From NCBI RefSeq assembly GCF_003574625.1, contig NZ_QNUJ01000005.1, forward strand, positions 248,001 to 312,000: DNA of 64,000 nucleotides, in the 5' to 3' direction. The position numbers and the translations under genes are program-made. Below the pieces are notes generated by a model. The model was not told the origin of the DNA. It was given only the letters and a program-made list of their open reading frames with translations, and ran no database searches. Of the stretch, positions 1 through 7,546 are shown piece after piece; within the stretch, counting starts at the first letter, position 1, and each line of letters begins with the position of its first letter. Source of the DNA: Shinella zoogloeoides (GTDB lineage: Bacteria > Pseudomonadota > Alphaproteobacteria > Rhizobiales > Rhizobiaceae).

Positions 1-136
1 CGACGAGCCGGTGGATGTGGTGACCTTCGAAAGTTTCTCGGCCTTCCGCCAGCGCGTGAGCTGCACCATCGACGAGACGGGGCGGACCATCGAGAAGACC
101 TCGAACGGCCGGCCGCATCTCGAACTCGAATGGTGA
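1..136 (+). CDS. 3' end of an unidentified gene
   Basis: The reading frame is open from the window edge to a TGA at 134-136 and supplies the last 44 residues of a protein, ending HLELEW. The piece is rich in charged residues and contains FESFSAFRQRVSC; no family can be named from it. It converges on the beta-barrel gene, whose stop lies only 3 bases further on. The start and most of the gene are outside the window, so no function is proposed. Confidence 0.5.
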   Translation, partial: DEPVDVVTFESFSAFRQRVSCTIDETGRTIEKTSNGRPHLELEW

Positions 137-139
137 GCC

Positions 140-1306
140 TCAGAACGAGCCCGAGAGCCGCATCGCGAGGCCGTCGACCTTGAAGTCGGCGGCCTTGTCC
201 GTTTCGCGGCGGACGAGGTGGCTGTATTCCAGCGCCACGGCCGCGCCCTTCGCCAGCGTATAGGTGAGGGTCGCGGTCGTCGCGGTCGTGTGGGTGCGGT
301 AGTCGTAGTAGAGCCAGTCGCTATAGGCGTGTTCGAAGGCAAGGCCGAGCTTGAGCTTTTCCGTCAGCGCCGTTTCCAGCGAGAGGCCGACCGTGCGCAC
401 GTCCTCGCCGAGCGGGTCGTCGATATCGGCGAGCTGGATGTCGCGCGCGAGCTTTGCCTTGAAGATGGTGTCGCGCGGGAGCTGGACGGCAAGTTCCGCT
501 TTCAGGAAGGGGCGGCTTTGCTCGACCGTCCTGCCGAGTTCCGGGCTGCCGATGCGCAGGACGCCGGCCTCGGCCATCAGCGTGACGGCCTCGGCGAAGG
601 TGCGGCCATAGGCCAGCGAGCCGCGCAGCGCATGGGCGGGATAGCGGCCGAGCCGGTCCTGCTGGCCGGCGGGGATGCGGTTCGTGCGATACTGCAGCGT
701 CGCGCCGATCTCGCCGCCGAGAAGCGGCCGGATATGGCCGGCGGTGAGGTCGAAGAGCCGGTTGTCGGCCTCGAGCTGCGTGCGGGGCAGGCCGGCCAGC
801 GTGAAATCCACCTTGCCCCGGTCGAGGCTGGAAAGGGCGGCGGTGAAATGGCTCTTGCCGCCGCCATGCTCGGCGGTGATGCCGGCGCTCGCGGCGCCGG
901 CGATATCGGCCTTGCTGTAGCCGATCAGGAGGCCGGGCAGGGCGAGGAAGAGATCGCCGTCCCGCCGGTGCTCGATACCGGCCTTGAGGGTGAGCTTCAC
1001 GCCCTCGCCGAGCTCGCGCATATAGCCGATCTCGACGCCCGCCCGCCGCTCGTCGGCGAAATGGTAGCGCGCGATGCGCCGGACGCTCGCCGTCAGGCCA
1101 TAGGCGAGCTGCGCGTCCTCCAGCGAAAGGCTGCCGCGAAAGGCGAGCTTCGCCTCGCCGAAAGGAGAGGAAAGCAGTGTCGGATCCTTGAAAACATTCG
1201 AGGTGCGCCCGCCGCCTATACTGTAATCGACGGTTGAATCGGCAATTGCCGGGTTGCAGAAAGCGACGATCAATGCCGCACAAAGCAAGCCATGAAGAGA
1301 ACGCAT
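140..1306 (-). CDS. Outer-membrane beta-barrel protein
   Basis: The product is 388 aa. It begins with a Sec signal peptide (basic MRSLHG, hydrophobic core, likely cleavage after NPAIA near residue 22). The rest is a long run of alternating polar and hydrophobic segments with many aromatic residues at strand ends, and the protein ends in Phe (LSGSF), the usual C-terminal signature for Bam-dependent barrel insertion. This fits an outer-membrane barrel of the kind found beside exopolysaccharide or surface-polymer genes, but the substrate cannot be read from the sequence. It diverges from the small secreted-peptide gene across an AT-rich region, so the two may share regulation. Confidence 0.7.
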   Translation of the reverse strand: MRSLHGLLCAALIVAFCNPAIADSTVDYSIGGGRTSNVFKDPTLLSSPFGEAKLAFRGSLSLEDAQLAYGLTASVRRIARYHFADERRAGVEIGYMRELGEGVKLTLKAGIEHRRDGDLFLALPGLLIGYSKADIAGAASAGITAEHGGGKSHFTAALSSLDRGKVDFTLAGLPRTQLEADNRLFDLTAGHIRPLLGGEIGATLQYRTNRIPAGQQDRLGRYPAHALRGSLAYGRTFAEAVTLMAEAGVLRIGSPELGRTVEQSRPFLKAELAVQLPRDTIFKAKLARDIQLADIDDPLGEDVRTVGLSLETALTEKLKLGLAFEHAYSDWLYYDYRTHTTATTATLTYTLAKGAAVALEYSHLVRRETDKAADFKVDGLAMRLSGSF

Positions 1307-1555
1307 CGGTTTCTGCCCCTGTCCGTTTCTGGAACGGAATCCTAGGGTTGCATGGTTAAAAATTCTTCCAATGGTTGAAATTCAACCGTGTAATGCAATT
1401 TTATATACTATAAATTGTATGAGGTCAGGAATTGTTAAACTTGTCGACGTTATGGTTAACTCTTTGCCATGATTGGCAAATCGGGTTGAGTAAAGCGGTG
1501 CTTATATTACTCTCGATTGTGCATCAATGAGGTGCACAACCAAAGGAGAGAGATC
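1307..1555. promoter_or_regulatory. AT-rich divergent regulatory region with palindromes
   Basis: These 249 bp lie between two divergent genes for exported proteins and are much richer in A/T than their surroundings. They contain two perfect inverted repeats: a 7-bp one around a single base (1373-1387, GGTTGAA-A-TTCAACC) and a 7-bp one with a 4-base spacer (1463-1480, TTTGCCA-TGAT-TGGCAAA). A looser symmetric AT stretch lies near 1397-1420. They look like repressor or nucleoid-protein sites. No specific regulator is identified. Confidence 0.45.
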
Positions 1556-1858
1556 ATGAACAAGACCCGCATCATCGTCATCGCAACCGTCATCGCTCTT
1601 GCCGGCGCCAGCCAGGCTTCCGCCGGCGGCCTGCTCGGCCTCGGCATCCTCAGCGGCAACAACACCAAGGCGGGCGGCATCGTCATCGCCCCCAGCGTCG
1701 GCGTCGGCAATATCCTCAGCGACAACGACAATAACAAGGTGCTGAACGGCGTGCTCAACAACAGCCTCAACGGCACGCTGTCGGGCATCCTGAACGGCAA
1801 TGCCCTCGGCATCCTCGGCGGCGGCAGCGACTGCGGCTGCAAGTCCCGTAAACACTGA
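1556..1858 (+). CDS. Small secreted Gly/Asn-rich repeat protein
   Basis: The product is 100 aa. The ATG at 1556 is preceded by a strong AAGGAGAG ribosome site (1543-1550). An N-terminal Sec signal (MNKTRIIVIATVIALAG, cleavage likely after ASQASA near residue 23) leads into a low-complexity mature peptide of Gly, Leu, Asn and Ile. It includes a run of imperfect 5-7 residue units (LNGVLNNSLNGTLSGILNG) and ends with a basic, cysteine-containing tail (DCGCKSRKH). The repeat pattern resembles beta-solenoid or curlin-like surface proteins only in a general way, and I cannot assign a family. The gene is followed at once by a strong terminator, so it is probably monocistronic. Export and possible self-assembly are inferences. 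Confidence 0.7.
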   Translation: MNKTRIIVIATVIALAGASQASAGGLLGLGILSGNNTKAGGIVIAPSVGVGNILSDNDNNKVLNGVLNNSLNGTLSGILNGNALGILGGGSDCGCKSRKH

Positions 1859-1895
1859 CCGCACCTCCCCCCGCCCTGTCCCTGCGGCCAGTGGG

Positions 1896-1924
1896 CCCGG
1901 GAGAGCTCCGCTCTCCCGGGTTTT
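1896..1924 (+). terminator. Rho-independent terminator of the small secreted protein gene
   Basis: A perfect 10-bp stem (1896-1905 with 1911-1920, CCCGGGAGAG / CTCTCCCGGG) has a short loop and is followed by TTTT. It lies 37 bp after the stop of the 1556-1858 gene. Confidence 0.85.
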
Positions 1925-1943
1925 CGATTGCCGGGGAGGGGGA

Positions 1944-2753
1944 TCAGTCGATCCGCTGGTCCATCGTCACGGCCGGCATCTCGCCGGCGCCGTGGGTGCG
2001 CACGACCTTTGCCGGAACGCCGGCGACGGTGCTGTAGGGAGGAACGGCCTCGAGCACGACGCTGCCGGCCGCCACCTTGCTATAGGCGCCGACCTCGATA
2101 TTGCCGAGGACCTTCGCGCCGGCGCCGATGAGGACGCCGCGACGGATCTTCGGATGGCGGTCGCCCTTGTCGCGGCCGGAGCCGCCGAGCGTGACGTGCT
2201 GCAGCATGGAGACGTCGTCCTCGACGACCGCCGTTTCGCCGATCACGATGCCGAGGCCATGGTCGAGCATGATGCCGCGGCCGATCCGCGCGCCGGGATG
2301 GATATCCAGCCCGAAGACGAGGGAGGCCTGCGAGGAGAGCCAGCGGGCCGCCTCGATCCTGCCGTCCCGCCACAGGCGGTGGGAGAAGCGGTGGACCTGC
2401 AGGGCCTGGAAACCCTTGAAATTGAGAAGGGCGACGAGCGGATCGGGGCTTGCCGGGTCGCGCGAGACGACCGCCGCGATGTCGGCTTCCGTCTCGCCGA
2501 GAAGCGTTTCGTCCCCGACGGAGGAGAGGATCTGCGCGGCGAGCGCCCGGTCGCCTGGGGAATGGGAAAGGCGCGCGGCGAGCGCGCCGATCAGCATCTG
2601 CCGGCCGGTGGAGGCCCTGAGGACCGGCATCATGAATTCGGCGAGATAGGGCTGCTCCAGCGCGCGGCGTTCGGCGGCCGCGTGGACCTCGGCCCAGACG
2701 GTGCTTTCCGGCCAGCCCTTGGCCGGAAACGCGTGGAGGCTCGCCTCGGGCAT
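1944..2753 (-). CDS. cysE: Serine O-acetyltransferase
   Basis: CysE transfers acetyl from acetyl-CoA to L-serine, giving O-acetylserine, the carbon skeleton for cysteine synthesis in the cytoplasm. The 269-aa product has the N-terminal helical domain (YLAEFMMPVLRASTGRQML) and then the left-handed beta-helix with isoleucine-patch hexapeptides (HPGARIGRGIMLDHGLGIVI, VLGNIEVG). Catalytic His/Asp positions are present (DIHPGA, LDHG), and the protein ends with the VAGVPAK motif. The ATG at 2753 was chosen because AGGAAGAG lies just upstream; the frame stays open into the neighbouring gene but that extension has no homology. It is the last gene of a leftward run with the WD40 and GTPase genes (14-bp gap). 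The C-terminal tail (about 20 residues after the hexapeptides) may be the cysteine feedback element. Confidence 0.93.
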   Translation of the reverse strand: MPEASLHAFPAKGWPESTVWAEVHAAAERRALEQPYLAEFMMPVLRASTGRQMLIGALAARLSHSPGDRALAAQILSSVGDETLLGETEADIAAVVSRDPASPDPLVALLNFKGFQALQVHRFSHRLWRDGRIEAARWLSSQASLVFGLDIHPGARIGRGIMLDHGLGIVIGETAVVEDDVSMLQHVTLGGSGRDKGDRHPKIRRGVLIGAGAKVLGNIEVGAYSKVAAGSVVLEAVPPYSTVAGVPAKVVRTHGAGEMPAVTMDQRID

Positions 2754-2767
2754 GGCTCTTCCTGTTC

Positions 2768-3757
2768 CTATCCCGCGAGGTCGATGACGCCGCAATCGCC
2801 GGCTTCGCTGGCGAAGGCGAGAAGCTTGCCGTTGCGGCTCCAGGCCATGGAGGTGACGGCGCCCTTGCCGGGCCGGCGCAGCAGCACCTCGCGGCTGTCG
2901 GCGAAGCGGGCGGCGAGCACCATGCCGTCGGAATAGCCGATGGCGACGACGTCCTCGCCCGGATGGCAGGCGACGGCCGTGACCATGACATCGGCGCGGG
3001 TGCCGAGTTCGAGCGGCGGCTTGCCCATCGGGCCGTCCTTGGCCGAGAAGGGCCAGACGATGGCGGCCGGTGCACCCGACGAGGCGAGCCACTTGCCCTT
3101 GGCGGACCAGGAAAGCGACTTCACCTTGGCCGGATAGCCGGTCATGCGCATGTGGCGGGTCTCGGCGCCGGGCTTGGCATCGAGCTTCCAGCCGTGCAGG
3201 GCGTTTTCCTGCATGCTGGTGACGACGAAGCGGCCGTCCGGCGAGAAGGTGATGCCGGTATGCGCGCCCTTCCATTCGAGATCGACCGGCGGAGCGGCCA
3301 TGGCGACCCAGTGCAGCGACGCGCCGTTGTAGCGGGCGACGCCGATGCGCAGGCCCTTCGGCGCGAAGGCGATGCCCTCGACCGAGCGGGCCTCGGTGAA
3401 TTCCTTGATCGTGCCGTCGGCAAGGCGAACGCGCGCGGTGCGGCCTTCCGCGAAGCCGACCGCGCCCTGCGGGCCGGCGGCGACGACGGAAATCCACTTG
3501 CGCGGCACTTCGGCCAGAAGCGTCGCGCTGCCGTCGGCGGCGATGCGCAGCACCTTGCCGTCCTCGCCGCCGGTGACCAGCGTGTCGTTCGCCTCGTCGC
3601 GCACGCAGGCGAGCAGGCCGTCATGGGCCTCGGTGACCTTCTCGCCCTGGTCGAGGCGGTGGATGGCGCCGGAGGCGGTGGCGAAGAACGGCACGTCGCC
3701 GAGGAAGGCGGCCGCGATGACGTGGCCGTCGAGATCGAGAGGCGCGACTGTCGGCAT
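2768..3757 (-). CDS. WD40-repeat protein
   Basis: The product is 329 aa, starting at MPTVAPLDLDG behind a GAAGGAAAA ribosome site. Repeats of about 40 residues contain the usual signatures (TGGEDGKVLRI, FSPDGRFVVTSMQENALHGWKL, SWSAKGKWLASS, SRNGKLLAFASEAGDCGVIDL), and the length fits one seven-bladed propeller. There is no signal peptide, so it should be a cytoplasmic scaffold. It sits 31 bp after the COG0523 GTPase gene and 14 bp before cysE, so a link to metal handling or cysteine supply is likely from position but is not shown by the protein itself. Confidence 0.8.
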   Translation of the reverse strand: MPTVAPLDLDGHVIAAAFLGDVPFFATASGAIHRLDQGEKVTEAHDGLLACVRDEANDTLVTGGEDGKVLRIAADGSATLLAEVPRKWISVVAAGPQGAVGFAEGRTARVRLADGTIKEFTEARSVEGIAFAPKGLRIGVARYNGASLHWVAMAAPPVDLEWKGAHTGITFSPDGRFVVTSMQENALHGWKLDAKPGAETRHMRMTGYPAKVKSLSWSAKGKWLASSGAPAAIVWPFSAKDGPMGKPPLELGTRADVMVTAVACHPGEDVVAIGYSDGMVLAARFADSREVLLRRPGKGAVTSMAWSRNGKLLAFASEAGDCGVIDLAG

Positions 3758-3788
3758 TATCGGGTCTTTTCCTTCACGCTTTCCGGCA

Positions 3789-4913
3789 TCATGCTTTCTG
3801 CGCCTCACAGGCCTTGAACGTGCGCTCGATCTTCTCGCGGTCGAGATCGCGGCCGATGAAGACGAGGCGGCTTTCGCGCGTCTCGCCGTCCTTCCAGGCG
3901 CGCTGGTGGTCGCCCTCGACGATCATGTGCACGCCCTGCACGACATAGCGCTCGTCATCGCCGGCAAAGGCGATGATGCCCTTGAGGCGCAGGATGTTCG
4001 GGCCGTCCGTCTGGGTGATCTTCTGGATCCAGGGGAAGAAGCGCTCGGGGTTCATCTCGCCGCCGCGCAGCGAGATCGACTGTACCGTCACGTCATGGAT
4101 CGGCGAGACGCCGTGGTCGTGGTCGTGGTGATGGTGGTCATGATCGTGGTGGTGATGGCCGTGATCATGATCATGATGGTGGTGATCGTGGTCGTGATCA
4201 TGGTGATGATGGTCATGGCCGCAATCCGGGCCGCAGACATGGTCCGGGTGATCGTGGTCGAGGAAATGCGGATCGTTCTCCAGCGCCCGTTCCAGGTTGA
4301 ACGCGCCCTGGTCGAGAACCTTGGTGAGGTCGATTTCCGAACGGGTCGTGCGGTGGATGCGGGCGGACGGGTTGATGGCGCGCACCGTGGCCTCGACCCG
4401 GGCGAGCTCTTCCGGGCTCACGAGGTCGGTCTTGTTGACGAGCACGACGTCGGCGAAGGCGATCTGGTCCTCGGCCTCGCGGCTGTCCTTCAGGCGCAGC
4501 GGCAGGTGCTTGGCGTCGACGAGGGCGACCACGGCGTCGAGCTCGGTCTTCTGGCGCACGTCGTCGTCCATGAAGAAGGTCTGGGCGACCGGCACCGGAT
4601 CGGCAAGGCCGGTGGTCTCGACGATGATGGCGTCGAAGCGGCCGGGGCGGCGCATCAGGCCTTCCACCACGCGGATCAGGTCGCCGCGCACGGTGCAGCA
4701 GATGCAGCCGTTGTTCATCTCGTAGATTTCCTCGTCCGACTCGACGATCAGGTCGTTGTCGATGCCGATCTCGCCGAACTCGTTGACGATGACGGCGTAT
4801 TTCTTGCCGTGGTTGTCGGTGAGGATGCGGTTCAGCAGCGTCGTCTTGCCGGCGCCGAGATAGCCGGTGAGCACGGTGACGGGAATGGGCTTGGGAAGGG
4901 CTGTTTCGGTCAT
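3789..4913 (-). CDS. COG0523 (G3E/CobW-type) GTPase with extreme His-rich metal-binding loop
   Basis: The product is 374 aa. It has a Walker A P-loop at residues 17-25 (GYLGAGKTT), the family metal motif GCICC followed by TVRGDL, a switch region VETTGLADP and the NKTD guanine motif. After about residue 210 comes a stretch of roughly 50 residues composed almost only of His and Asp with a CGPDC pair, then the CobW C-terminal domain. Such GTPases deliver metal, usually zinc and in some branches cobalt or nickel, to client proteins. The His/Asp run and the Cys pair would bind several metal ions. The start at 4913 (MTETALPKP) follows a GAGG site. It heads the leftward operon with the WD40 gene and cysE. 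The metal is inferred to be zinc; no clear Zur operator was found upstream. Confidence 0.88.
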   Translation of the reverse strand: MTETALPKPIPVTVLTGYLGAGKTTLLNRILTDNHGKKYAVIVNEFGEIGIDNDLIVESDEEIYEMNNGCICCTVRGDLIRVVEGLMRRPGRFDAIIVETTGLADPVPVAQTFFMDDDVRQKTELDAVVALVDAKHLPLRLKDSREAEDQIAFADVVLVNKTDLVSPEELARVEATVRAINPSARIHRTTRSEIDLTKVLDQGAFNLERALENDPHFLDHDHPDHVCGPDCGHDHHHHDHDHDHHHHDHDHGHHHHDHDHHHHDHDHGVSPIHDVTVQSISLRGGEMNPERFFPWIQKITQTDGPNILRLKGIIAFAGDDERYVVQGVHMIVEGDHQRAWKDGETRESRLVFIGRDLDREKIERTFKACEAQKA

Positions 4914-5012
4914 GGGAACCTCGAAGGATGATCGGACGCCAGGGTCCGTCGCTGGCATTGATATAGGAGATCGAAGGGGCCAGCGCAAATCCCCGCGCGG
5001 CATGATCCGACG

Positions 5013-5804
5013 TTAACGGAGCGACCCGACGTCGAAGGCCGCGACGTCCTCCAGAAGCGCGACGAGGCCGCGCACCGCATGGGCGAGCAGCGCCTCGCCC
5101 TTCTCCGCCGTCGCGGCGCTTGCATTGCCCGCGACGCCCTTCGGGTTGAGGTCGGACATCTTCCAGCCGAAGGCATGCGGGCCATAGGCGCGCAGATGCG
5201 CGAAGCGTGCGGCGAACTCGGCCTGCCGCGAGCCGAAGCGCTCGGCCTTGTCCATGCGGACAAGCTCGGGGTGGAGTGCGAGCATGACGGAGGTCTCTAT
5301 ATCGCCGCCGTGGATGTCGATGGCCTTGTCCTCCGGCGATATCCAGCCCTCCGGCTGGCCGAAGCGGGTCCAGGCGGTGGCGACGACCAGCATGTTGAGC
5401 CGGATGCGTGCCTCGGTCGCGACGATGGTCATCAGGGGCGAGTTGCCGCCATGGGCGTTGAGCAGCACGAGCTTGCGGATGCCGAAGCGGTCGAGGTCCT
5501 CCGCGATGCGCAGCCAGCGCTCGATCGCCTCGCCATAGCCGAGCGAGCGGGTGCCCGGCACGTCGAGATGCTCCGGCGAATAGCCGACGGGTTCGGCCGG
5601 CAGGGTGGTGACGGGCAGGTGCGGCGGCAGCACGGCCATCAGCCTGGCGGCGACGCCCTCCGCAATCAGCGTGTCGGTCTCCAGCGGCAGGTGGGGGCCG
5701 TGGCCCTCATGGGCGCCGAGCGGAAGGACCGCGATCCAGTCTTCGCGGTCTTCCGGCGTGAGCATGGGGTCGTTCTCGATCCACCGCATCTTGGGATGCG
5801 CCAT
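5013..5804 (-). CDS. Creatininase-family amidohydrolase
   Basis: The product is 263 aa. It carries the family's metal-site motif GAHEGHGPHLPLETDT near the N-terminus, the NAHGGNSPLM loop and GGDIETSVML, which together supply the Glu, His and Asp ligands of the two-metal creatininase site. The family hydrolyses cyclic or linear amides (creatinine, formamide intermediates, N-formyl compounds), and the substrate cannot be read from sequence. The ATG at 5804 has a GGAGAG ribosome site. It is transcribed divergently from the MarR regulator gene 91 bp away, which makes it a candidate target of that regulator. Confidence 0.82.
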   Translation of the reverse strand: MAHPKMRWIENDPMLTPEDREDWIAVLPLGAHEGHGPHLPLETDTLIAEGVAARLMAVLPPHLPVTTLPAEPVGYSPEHLDVPGTRSLGYGEAIERWLRIAEDLDRFGIRKLVLLNAHGGNSPLMTIVATEARIRLNMLVVATAWTRFGQPEGWISPEDKAIDIHGGDIETSVMLALHPELVRMDKAERFGSRQAEFAARFAHLRAYGPHAFGWKMSDLNPKGVAGNASAATAEKGEALLAHAVRGLVALLEDVAAFDVGSLR

Positions 5805-5895
5805 GGCGTCTCTCCGATCCTTACTTGCCGCCAGCCTTGGTCCTCTGTCATACAAGGCCGCGCCCATGATGCAAGGGCGGTGCAGGAGGCGATGC

Positions 5896-6432
5896 ATGGG
5901 CAAGAAGCACAAGGATGGCAAGGACGGCAAGAAGGTCAAGAAGAAGAAATCGCACGAGGCGGTCTCGGGTGCCGGGCTTGCCGCCGCGGTCGTCAATGCG
6001 GCGCGCTCCATGCGCACGGTGCTTTCGCGCAATCTTCTGGCGACGGGCCTTTATGCCGGGCAGGACGGCGTGATCCTGGCGCTTGCCGAGGAGGGCGGGC
6101 TGACGGCCGGGGCGCTCGCCACGCGGCTCGGCGTCAAGGCGCCGACCATGACGCGCACCATCGGCCGGCTTGAGGCGCAGGGTTTCGTCGAGCGCAAGCC
6201 CGACGAGATGGACGGGCGCCTCACCGTCGTGCATCTCACCGAGGCCGGGCGCGCCTCCGTCGACCACATCACCGAGGCCGGCCGGCTCAGCGAGCGGCAG
6301 GCCGCCGACGGGCTCAGCGAGAAGGACGTGCGCAATCTCCTCAAGCTGCTGCGCGCCATGGACGAGAACCTGCATGCCGGTCTGCCGGATGCGGCCCGAG
6401 ACGGCGAAAAGCCTGTTGCCGACGACATTTAA
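5896..6432 (+). CDS. MarR-family transcriptional regulator with Lys-rich N-terminus
   Basis: The product is 178 aa. Residues 1-20 are a lysine-rich tail (MGKKHKDGKDGKKVKKKK). A winged helix-turn-helix of MarR type follows, with recognition segment GALATRLGVKAPTMTRTIGRLE and wing FVERKPDEMDGRLTVVHLTEAG. The ATG at 5896 follows a perfect AGGAGG (5884-5889). The basic tail may add non-specific DNA affinity. The gene diverges from the creatininase gene and its stop codon overlaps the palindrome in front of the LacI gene. The ligand is unknown. Confidence 0.85.
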   Translation: MGKKHKDGKDGKKVKKKKSHEAVSGAGLAAAVVNAARSMRTVLSRNLLATGLYAGQDGVILALAEEGGLTAGALATRLGVKAPTMTRTIGRLEAQGFVERKPDEMDGRLTVVHLTEAGRASVDHITEAGRLSERQAADGLSEKDVRNLLKLLRAMDENLHAGLPDAARDGEKPVADDI

Positions 6433-6452
6433 ACTGTTTAAATAAACGGTTT
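6431..6452. promoter_or_regulatory. Putative LacI-family operator
   Basis: The 22-base imperfect palindrome AAACTGTTTAAATAAACGGT plus TT has 9 of 10 outer base pairs symmetric around 6441/6442. It overlaps the MarR stop codon and lies 38 bp before the LacI-type GTG start. Position and symmetry suggest autoregulation by the adjacent LacI-family protein. Confidence 0.5.
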
Positions 6453-6489
6453 TAAAGCCGCGTTGCTGCGTGATCGTCGGGGAGGGGTC

Positions 6490-7518
6490 GTGGCTCAGAA
6501 AATCAAGCTTTCCACCATCGCGGAGACGCTCGGCGTTTCCACGGCGACGGTATCGCTTGCGCTCAGGGACAGTCCGCTCGTCGCGGCCGCCACGCGCGAC
6601 CGGATCAAGGAACAGGCGCGCGCGCTCGGCTATATCTACAACCGCCGCGCGGCGAGCCTGCGCACCTCCCGCTCCGGCATCATCGGCGTCGTCGTGCACG
6701 ACATCATGAACCCGTTCTATGCGGAAATCCTCAAGGCCATCGAGAGCGAGCTCGACCGCGACCGGCAGACCTTCATCCTCTCCAACCACTACGATTCGGT
6801 GGAGAAACAGCGCAATTTCGTCGAGACACTGCTGCAGCTCGGCGGCGACGGGGTGATCATGTCGCCGGCCATCGGCACGCCGCCGGAGGATATCCAGCTC
6901 GCCGAGGACAACGGCATGCCGGCGATCCTGATCGCGCGTTCCATCGACGGCCTCGACGTGCCGATCTTCCGCGGCGACGACAGCTACGGCATCTCGCTCG
7001 CTACCAATCACCTGATCGGCCTCGGCCACCGCACCATCGCCATGGTCGGCGGCACGGACCAGACCTCCACCGGCCGCGACCGCTACCAGGGCTATGTCAA
7101 CGCGCTGCGCAAGGCCAATATCGAGGTCGATCCCGGCCTTCGCATTCCGGGCCCGCGCACCAAGCAGGGCGGCTTCGAGGCGGCGGTGCATTTTCTCTCG
7201 CTGCCGCAGAAGCCGACCGCGGCCGTCTGTTGGAACGACCTCGTCGCCATCGGCCTGATGAACGGCATCGCCCGCGCCGGCCTCGTGCCCGGCCGCGACG
7301 TCTCCGTCACCGGCTATGACGACCTGGAGGAGGCGGCGATCGCCACGCCCGCCCTCACCACCGTCTGGAACGGCCAGTCGGAGGTCGGGCGCAACGCCGC
7401 CCGCGCGCTTCTCGACAAGCTCTCCGGCAGCCACGAGCCGGACGGCATCCACCTCATCAAGCCGGAAATGCGCATCCGGCAATCGACCGGACCGCTGAAG
7501 CCGCATCCGGAAGGCTGA
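6490..7518 (+). CDS. LacI-family transcriptional regulator
   Basis: The product is 342 aa. The N-terminal helix-turn-helix (KLSTIAETLGVSTATVSLALRD, residues about 5-26) and hinge (GYIYNRRAASLRTSRSG) precede a periplasmic-binding-like effector domain (IIGVVVHDIMNPFYAEILKAIE, GDDSYGISLATNHLIGLGHR, DVSVTGYDD). The GTG at 6490 was chosen over a TTG 27 bases upstream because GGGGAGGGG sits just before it and the HTH then starts at the usual distance. It is followed 28 bp later by a hydroxyacid dehydrogenase in the same direction, suggesting control of a sugar-acid or keto-acid pathway. Confidence 0.88.
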   Translation: MAQKIKLSTIAETLGVSTATVSLALRDSPLVAAATRDRIKEQARALGYIYNRRAASLRTSRSGIIGVVVHDIMNPFYAEILKAIESELDRDRQTFILSNHYDSVEKQRNFVETLLQLGGDGVIMSPAIGTPPEDIQLAEDNGMPAILIARSIDGLDVPIFRGDDSYGISLATNHLIGLGHRTIAMVGGTDQTSTGRDRYQGYVNALRKANIEVDPGLRIPGPRTKQGGFEAAVHFLSLPQKPTAAVCWNDLVAIGLMNGIARAGLVPGRDVSVTGYDDLEEAAIATPALTTVWNGQSEVGRNAARALLDKLSGSHEPDGIHLIKPEMRIRQSTGPLKPHPEG

Positions 7519-7546
7519 GGCATTTCAGACCGAGGGAGCTTTCGCC

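Noticed and set aside
4108..4265. Short-period DNA repeat of CAT/GAT/GGT triplets
   Set aside because: It is not an independent repeat element; it encodes the His/Asp-rich loop of the GTPase.
4914..5012. Possible Zur box upstream of the metal GTPase
   Set aside because: The AT-containing segment near 4960 lacks the symmetry of known Zur sites, so no operator is claimed.
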